Below are positions 6,018-9,923 of a stretch of 9,923 nt of DNA, piece by piece. Each line of letters opens with the position of its first letter. Positions within the stretch are counted from its first letter, which is position 1. The stretch comes from an uncultured Clostridia bacterium. GTDB lineage: Bacteria; Bacillota; Clostridia; Christensenellales; CAG-314. The notes beneath the pieces are model-generated. The model did not search any database. It had not been told where the DNA came from and saw only the letters and a program-made list of their open reading frames with translations. Made by a program: the position numbers and the translations under genes. The stretch lies in assembly GCA_934177025.1 (NCBI GenBank), contig CAKPPA010000032.1, positions 1 through 9,923 of the forward strand. The letters are read 5' to 3'.

Positions 6018-6326
6018 ATGAACGAAATCGACAAATCTGTGGAAAAAATGCTTTTAAAAAAGGCGCTGGGGTACGTGGTGGACGAAGTGGTGGAGGAGTA
6101 TTCCGAGGACAAGGCGGACGGCGGTTTAAAACTGACGAAGCGCAAAATCACTACCAAGCACGTCCCGCCGGACGTTCAAGCCGGCAAGATTTTGTTGGAA
6201 CTGAATCGCACGGAGGAAAACGACTGGGCGGCCTTTAGCGACGAACAGTTGGAAAACGAAAAAATGCGACTTTTAAACTTACTGAAAAATTACGAAACGG
6301 AGGATTCGGAACATGGAGAAATGTGA
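6018..6326 (+). CDS. Small-terminase-core-like protein, no HTH
   Basis: A 102-residue protein. Residues 12-62, beginning LLKKALGYVVDEVVEEY and ending KRKITTKHVPPDVQAGKILL, resemble the central oligomerisation part of many Bacillota phage terminase small subunits, where an ALGY-x-EVxEE stretch is followed by xTKxVPPDVxAxxFxL. The usual N-terminal helix-turn-helix that reads the packaging site is absent, and the gene lies after rather than before terL. Residues 70-100 form a charged, leucine-bearing helix. It starts 1 bp after the terL stop and ends 14 bp inside the next gene, so translation is probably coupled. A reduced or split small terminase is my best guess. The resemblance is from recall of the family and was not searched. 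Confidence 0.6.
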   Translation: MNEIDKSVEKMLLKKALGYVVDEVVEEYSEDKADGGLKLTKRKITTKHVPPDVQAGKILLELNRTEENDWAAFSDEQLENEKMRLLNLLKNYETEDSEHGEM

Positions 6327-6549
6327 ATCGAAGGTAACTTGCGACATGGCGTCCTGCAAAAACACAGCGGAGTACAGTTTCGCGGTAAAAGGCAGGATGA
6401 AAAAATGGATGGTGTGCAAAGAGTGCTTAAAAAAGATGTATGCGGACATTTCCGGCGTTTTGGTGCCGGACAGCCCGAAAAACCGCATTAAACGCATGAT
6501 GGATCGTGCGGATGGCACAACGCAAAAGGAGAAGCAAAGTGAAAAATAA
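6313..6549 (+). CDS. Small zinc-ribbon protein of the head operon
   Basis: A 78-residue basic protein with cysteines at 4, 10, 15, 35 and 38. The pattern CDMASC (10-15) then CKEC (35-38), spaced by about 19 residues with an aromatic-rich beta segment, suggests one zinc ribbon binding a single zinc. The tail (residues 56-78) is rich in Lys and Arg. The ATG follows a CGGAGG-like ribosome site (near 6298). The gene overlaps the upstream gene by 14 bp and the portal by 11 bp, which argues that it is a real translated member of the operon. Function is unknown; nucleic-acid or protein binding during packaging is possible. Confidence 0.7.
   Translation: MEKCESKVTCDMASCKNTAEYSFAVKGRMKKWMVCKECLKKMYADISGVLVPDSPKNRIKRMMDRADGTTQKEKQSEK
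6526..6531 (+). promoter_or_regulatory. Ribosome binding site that fixes the portal start
   Basis: AAGGAG at 6526-6531 lies 7 bp before a GTG at 6539. Earlier in-frame ATGs at 6506 and 6512 have no comparable site and lie deeper inside the zinc-ribbon gene. This supports GTG 6539 as the portal start. Confidence 0.8.
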
Positions 6550-8413
6550 CGAGTACTACGAGGATCTGGTCAACGACGTCAAGGAGGATTTTCGAAAACG
6601 ACAGGAGGAGCGCAAGCCCTACGAATTGGCATGGCAGTTGAACATGAATTTTTTAATGGGCAATCAGTACTGCAACGTTACGGGGCGCGGCGAAATCGAG
6701 CCGGACGAAAAGTACTTTTTTTGGCAGGAACGGGAAGTGTTTAATCACATTGCGCCGATTGTGGAAACACGGCTGGCAAAACTCGGTCGCGTACGTCCGA
6801 AAATGAGCGTGCGCCCCGCTTCCAACGACGATGCGGACGTACAGTCGGCAAAAGTCGGCACAAAAGTCATCGAATCCGTCGGCAACAAGGCAAATTTGTC
6901 CAAACTCATTTCCAAAGCCACGTTGTGGAGCGAAGTGTGCGGCACGTCCTTTTACAAAGTCGTGTGGGATCCGGATGCAGGGCTAAAACTGACGGACGGC
7001 GAAGCGGCGGTGCACGAAGGGGACGTTCGTATCGACGTTTGCCCGCCGTTCGAAATTTATCCCGACAGCAGCGTGTCGGCGGACGTCGACGCATGCGATT
7101 CCGTCATTCACGCAAAATGCTACTCCACGGAGGAAATTTTTAACCTTTGGGGCGAAACGGTGGAAGGCAGGGACGTTCGCGTGTTTTCGCTCAGTAACGC
7201 CAACACCGTCGGCGGACTCGGCTACAACGGCTCTGTGCCGAGCGTTACGGGGGAAGTCAAACATCGGCAGGAAATCGTCATCGAACGCTACGAAAAACCC
7301 AGCCGCGAATTTCCGAACGGTCGCTTGGTTACGGTTGCGGGCGACAAATTGTTGTACGTCGGCGAACTTCCCTTTGCGTTAGGCAAGGACGGCCAGCGCG
7401 CCTTTCCGTTTGTGCGGCAAATTTCGCAGGAGCAGCCCGGTTGCTTTTGGGGTGTCAGCGTGGTGGAACGCATCATTCCCGTACAGCGTGCCTACAACGC
7501 CGTCAAAAATCGCAAGCACGAATTTTTAAATCGGGTTTCGATGGGCGTTTTAACGGTGGAGGATGGCTCGGTGGACACCGACAACTTGGAGGAGGAAGGC
7601 TTAAGCCCCGGCAAAGTGCTGGTGTATCGGCAGGGCGCAACCCCTCCGAAAATGATGGCGGCAGGCAACGTCCCGTTGGACTTCACTTACGAGGAGGAAC
7701 GCCTGTTAAACGAATTCGTCAACATTTCCGGCGTCAGCGAACTCATGCGCAATTCCGCCACGCCGAAAAACGTGACGAGCGGCGTTGCACTGCAACTTTT
7801 GGTGGAGCAGGACGACACGCGTATGAGTTCCACGGCGGAGGAAATCCGCGTGGCGGTGCGTCGCCTTGCGGAGTACACGTTGCGCTTGTTTAAGCAATTT
7901 GCGTCCGAACCGCGCTTGGCAAAAGTCATCGGCAAGGACGGCGGCGTGGAAATGTTTTATTTCGAGGGGAGCGACATCGGCAGCGACGACGTCGTGTTCG
8001 ACACGGAAAACGAACTTAACGATTCCCCCGCGCAAAAACGCACCATGGTGTTCGATTTGTTGAATGCCGGCTTGTTGTACGACAAGGACGGCAAACTGTC
8101 CGACAGTGCCAAAGTCAAAATTTTGGAAATTATGGGGTTCGGCAATTGGGAAAACGCGCAAAGCATGAACGAATTGCATTTAAAGCGTGCGGAGGAGGAA
8201 AACGTCACGCTCAGCCGTAAACCTGCGGAAATTTTGGAAATTGACGACCACGGCATTCACATCGACGCACACGTCAAATTTATTATCAGCGGCGAAGCGG
8301 AAAAACTCGGCGTAAGGGATGCGCTTTTGGAACACATTCGGCATCACAAACGAATGCTTTCCAATGCGTTTTTGCCGAGCGTACCGCAACTGTCGGCGGA
8401 GGAATCACAATGA
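6539..8413 (+). CDS. Phage portal protein, P22 type
   Basis: A 624-residue portal subunit. Twelve copies form the ring at one capsid corner through which terminase packages DNA and to which the tail binds. The N-terminal portion (YYEDLVNDVKEDFRKRQEER, then WQLNMNFLMGNQYC) and the segment REVFNHIAPIVETRLAKLGR are characteristic of P22-like portals, as are the central GCFWGVSVVERIIPVQRAYN, HEFLNRVS, and NISGVSELMRN followed by TSGVALQLLVEQDD. Its length is also nearer the P22 group than the shorter HK97 or SPP1 groups. It starts with GTG and overlaps the zinc-ribbon gene by 11 bp. Its stop overlaps the next start as ATGA, indicating coupled translation. No frameshift or missing section is seen. 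Confidence 0.9.
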   Translation: MKNNEYYEDLVNDVKEDFRKRQEERKPYELAWQLNMNFLMGNQYCNVTGRGEIEPDEKYFFWQEREVFNHIAPIVETRLAKLGRVRPKMSVRPASNDDADVQSAKVGTKVIESVGNKANLSKLISKATLWSEVCGTSFYKVVWDPDAGLKLTDGEAAVHEGDVRIDVCPPFEIYPDSSVSADVDACDSVIHAKCYSTEEIFNLWGETVEGRDVRVFSLSNANTVGGLGYNGSVPSVTGEVKHRQEIVIERYEKPSREFPNGRLVTVAGDKLLYVGELPFALGKDGQRAFPFVRQISQEQPGCFWGVSVVERIIPVQRAYNAVKNRKHEFLNRVSMGVLTVEDGSVDTDNLEEEGLSPGKVLVYRQGATPPKMMAAGNVPLDFTYEEERLLNEFVNISGVSELMRNSATPKNVTSGVALQLLVEQDDTRMSSTAEEIRVAVRRLAEYTLRLFKQFASEPRLAKVIGKDGGVEMFYFEGSDIGSDDVVFDTENELNDSPAQKRTMVFDLLNAGLLYDKDGKLSDSAKVKILEIMGFGNWENAQSMNELHLKRAEEENVTLSRKPAEILEIDDHGIHIDAHVKFIISGEAEKLGVRDALLEHIRHHKRMLSNAFLPSVPQLSAEESQ

Positions 8414-8967
8414 CAGACGAAAAAACCACTTCGCTTTCGGAATCGACGTACGGCAAATTTCGCAATGCGGACGAATTGTGGAAAGCGTACGGAAATTTGG
8501 AAAGGGAATTTACAAAAAAATGTCAAACGTTAAAGGACTACGAACAACGTTTCTGCGACAATTCGGATGAACCGCAGAAAATTTACGAACGTCAGGATTG
8601 GCGGGCGCGCGTGGATAATTTTTTAAAACAAAACCCCGACGCAACCGCCTTCGCTTCGGAAATTGCCGAACGGCTCGTGGACAACCCCGAGTTGGCGAAA
8701 AACGAGTGTGCCTTGGAACTCGCCTATCTCAACGTGCTGAAAAGCAATTTTCGCAGTCCCGACGCTCTCATACGGGACGATTCGTTTTTAAACGAGTACG
8801 TGTACGCCAACGAAACCATTCGCAAGCGTATTCTGCGCGATTATATCGACGAATTGTCCCGCACGACGTTCCGCACGGTCACAGGCGGGCGAGCGGTGGT
8901 AACGCCGCCGCACAAGCCGAAAACCATCGAGGAAGCGTCGCGCATCGCAAAAGAATATTTGAAATAA
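8410..8967 (+). CDS. Putative capsid scaffold protein
   Basis: A 185-residue, charged, helical protein between portal and major capsid genes, the usual place for a scaffold that shapes the capsid shell and is then lost. Residues 14-42, starting YGKFRNADELWKAYGNLERE and continuing FTKKCQTLK, match a short helical motif common near the start of such proteins in Bacillota phages. A long helical middle (65-150) follows, then a basic, proline-bearing C-terminal part (160-185) with TIEEASRIAKEYLK, which could bind capsid subunits. Translation is coupled to the portal by the ATGA overlap. No protease motif is seen. Assignment rests mainly on position, size and composition. Confidence 0.65.
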   Translation: MTDEKTTSLSESTYGKFRNADELWKAYGNLEREFTKKCQTLKDYEQRFCDNSDEPQKIYERQDWRARVDNFLKQNPDATAFASEIAERLVDNPELAKNECALELAYLNVLKSNFRSPDALIRDDSFLNEYVYANETIRKRILRDYIDELSRTTFRTVTGGRAVVTPPHKPKTIEEASRIAKEYLK

Positions 8968-8983
8968 GGAGAAAAAATTTTTT

Positions 8984-9923
8984 ATGGTAACTTTAAAAAG
9001 TGCGGAAAACGCATTAAAAACGTTGTATCTCGGCGTTGTGTCCGATCAGTTAAACACCAACATCAATCCGTTGTTTGCAAAAATCAATCAAACCACTTCG
9101 GACGTGTGGGGCAAGGAAATTCGAAAACTCGCCCCGTTCGGGCTGAACGGCGGCATCGGCGCAGGCACGGAGGACGGCGAACTTCCTACGCCTGCCGGCA
9201 ACAATTACGCACAATTTGTTTTAACCCTCAAAAACCTGTACGGCACGATTGAAATTTCCGACAAGGCAATTCGCGCGTCCGAAAACAATGCGGGGGCGTT
9301 TGTCAATTTGCTCAATGCGGAAATGGAGGGGCTACTCAAAGCGTCGAAATTCAACTTCGGCAGAATGCTGTTCGGCGACGGCAGCGGCGTGTTGGCAACG
9401 ACGGACGAGGAAATTTCGGCGCAATCGGTGCGTGTGGACAGCGTCAAAAACCTGATGGAAGGCATGGTGGTGGACTTTGTCAAAAGCAACAGCGTCATCG
9501 GTTCGGCAAAAGGGCTACGCATTACGTCCGTGGATCGCAACAACAAAATCGTCACCTTTCACACGTCCTTTTCGGGAGTGTCGGCAGGCGACGTCATCAC
9601 GGTGCAAGGCAGTTTTCAAAACGAAATCACGGGCTTAAAAGCCATCTTTTCGGAAAGCGACCGTCTTTACGGGCTGAGCCGTGCGGAAAATCAGTGGATG
9701 ACGCCGTTTTCCTTTATGGCGGAAAACGGTAAGTTGGACGAAGTGCAAATGCAAAAAGCCATCGACATGCTGGACGAAGTTGCGGGCAGCACTGCGGATT
9801 TTATTGTATGCTCGTCCGGCGTAAAACGCGCTTATCAGGAGTATCTCAGCACGAACCGCACCAACGTCGACATCATGAACCTTGCCGGCGGTTACAAAGC
9901 CATTTCCTACAACGGCATTCCGG
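8984..9923 (+). CDS. Phage major capsid protein, HK97 fold (3' truncated)
   Basis: The first 313 codons are present, open to the window end. The start reads MVTLKSAENALKTLYLGVVS, a typical opening of one major capsid family from Bacillota prophages. It is followed by NTNINPLFAKI, then GGIGAGTEDGELPTPAGNNY (the extended-loop region) and LKNLYGTIEISDKAIRAS. Later features include FNFGRMLFGDGSG at about residues 122-134 and VAGSTADFIVCSSGVKRAY at about 266-284, consistent with the HK97-like P and A domains. It forms the icosahedral shell. The gene starts 17 bp after the scaffold stop. AAGGAG (8966-8971) overlaps that stop and lies 12 bp from the ATG, separated by an A6T6 tract, which is longer than usual spacing. 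Confidence 0.88.
   Translation, partial: MVTLKSAENALKTLYLGVVSDQLNTNINPLFAKINQTTSDVWGKEIRKLAPFGLNGGIGAGTEDGELPTPAGNNYAQFVLTLKNLYGTIEISDKAIRASENNAGAFVNLLNAEMEGLLKASKFNFGRMLFGDGSGVLATTDEEISAQSVRVDSVKNLMEGMVVDFVKSNSVIGSAKGLRITSVDRNNKIVTFHTSFSGVSAGDVITVQGSFQNEITGLKAIFSESDRLYGLSRAENQWMTPFSFMAENGKLDEVQMQKAIDMLDEVAGSTADFIVCSSGVKRAYQEYLSTNRTNVDIMNLAGGYKAISYNGIP

Larger units (their letters stand above)
3207..9923 (+). mobile_element. Prophage or phage-derived late-gene module (left part)
   Basis: The plus-strand genes from 3263 onward form a phage late module: regulator, terminase large subunit, small-terminase-like protein, zinc-ribbon protein, portal, scaffold and major capsid, continuing past the window. 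A minus-strand surface-protein gene (3772-4503) interrupts it. Host-like genes lie to the left. No integrase, CI-type repressor, replication gene or att repeat is seen in the window, so the left boundary is only approximate. The order terminase-portal-scaffold-capsid is that of tailed phages. The module could be a functional prophage, a remnant, or a domesticated particle-forming locus. Confidence 0.75.

Noticed and set aside
6506..6538. ATG start of the portal at 6506 or 6512
   Set aside because: No ribosome site precedes them; GTG 6539 has AAGGAG 7 bp upstream and gives a normal P22-type N terminus.
7441..7893. 150-codon plus-strand frame inside the portal
   Set aside because: Low-complexity shadow frame fully inside the portal gene with no start signals.

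Overview
The window looks like a chromosomal segment of a Bacillota bacterium, probably an uncultured Clostridia-type organism, carrying the start of a prophage-like late-gene module. The evidence is the strong AAGGAG-type ribosome binding sites, a Gram-positive (DinR/LexA-type) SOS box, a Clostridia-like polysaccharide deacetylase, SH3-bearing surface proteins, and a phage head module of the kind found in Clostridia prophages. The standard genetic code fits throughout. Base composition and codon style look similar on both sides of the host/phage junction, judged by eye. No tRNA, rRNA, CRISPR array, integrase or insertion sequence is visible.

Left part (1-1265, host-like): the C-terminal end of a polysaccharide deacetylase (2-289) is followed 10 bp later by a 225-residue protein with two tandem OB-folds, resembling single-stranded DNA-binding proteins (300-977). 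A repeat-rich, purine-biased spacer then leads to a strong intrinsic terminator (1144-1174) and a second hairpin (1229-1255). The second hairpin probably ends transcription arriving from the opposite strand.

Middle part (1266-4597, mosaic): genes alternate in strand. A 584-residue secreted, membrane-anchored SH3 protein (1266-3020, minus) is divergent from a small sigma-region-4/ArpU-like DNA-binding protein (3263-3775, plus). That regulator converges, with a 4-bp stop overlap, on a second secreted SH3/membrane protein (3772-4503, minus). The second secreted protein is in turn divergent from the terminase gene. The regulator has an extended -10 promoter directly followed by a near-consensus LexA box (3210-3223) inside a larger inverted repeat. 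This suggests that the late regulator, and through it the packaging genes, is induced by DNA damage.

Right part (4598-9923, phage head module): a tightly packed plus-strand operon encodes the terminase large subunit, a 102-residue protein resembling the core of terminase small subunits but without their DNA-binding HTH, a small zinc-ribbon protein, a P22-type portal, a putative scaffold protein and a major capsid protein cut by the window end. Genes overlap or abut by -14 to +17 bp. Together they would package DNA through the portal into a capsid.

The most notable points are the LexA box on the phage regulator, the apparently split or reordered small terminase, the surface-protein gene inserted backwards between regulator and terminase, and the absence on this side of any integrase or repressor. 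These fit either a prophage whose early genes lie to the right of the window, or a domesticated phage-derived particle locus under host SOS control. The sequence given cannot decide between them.
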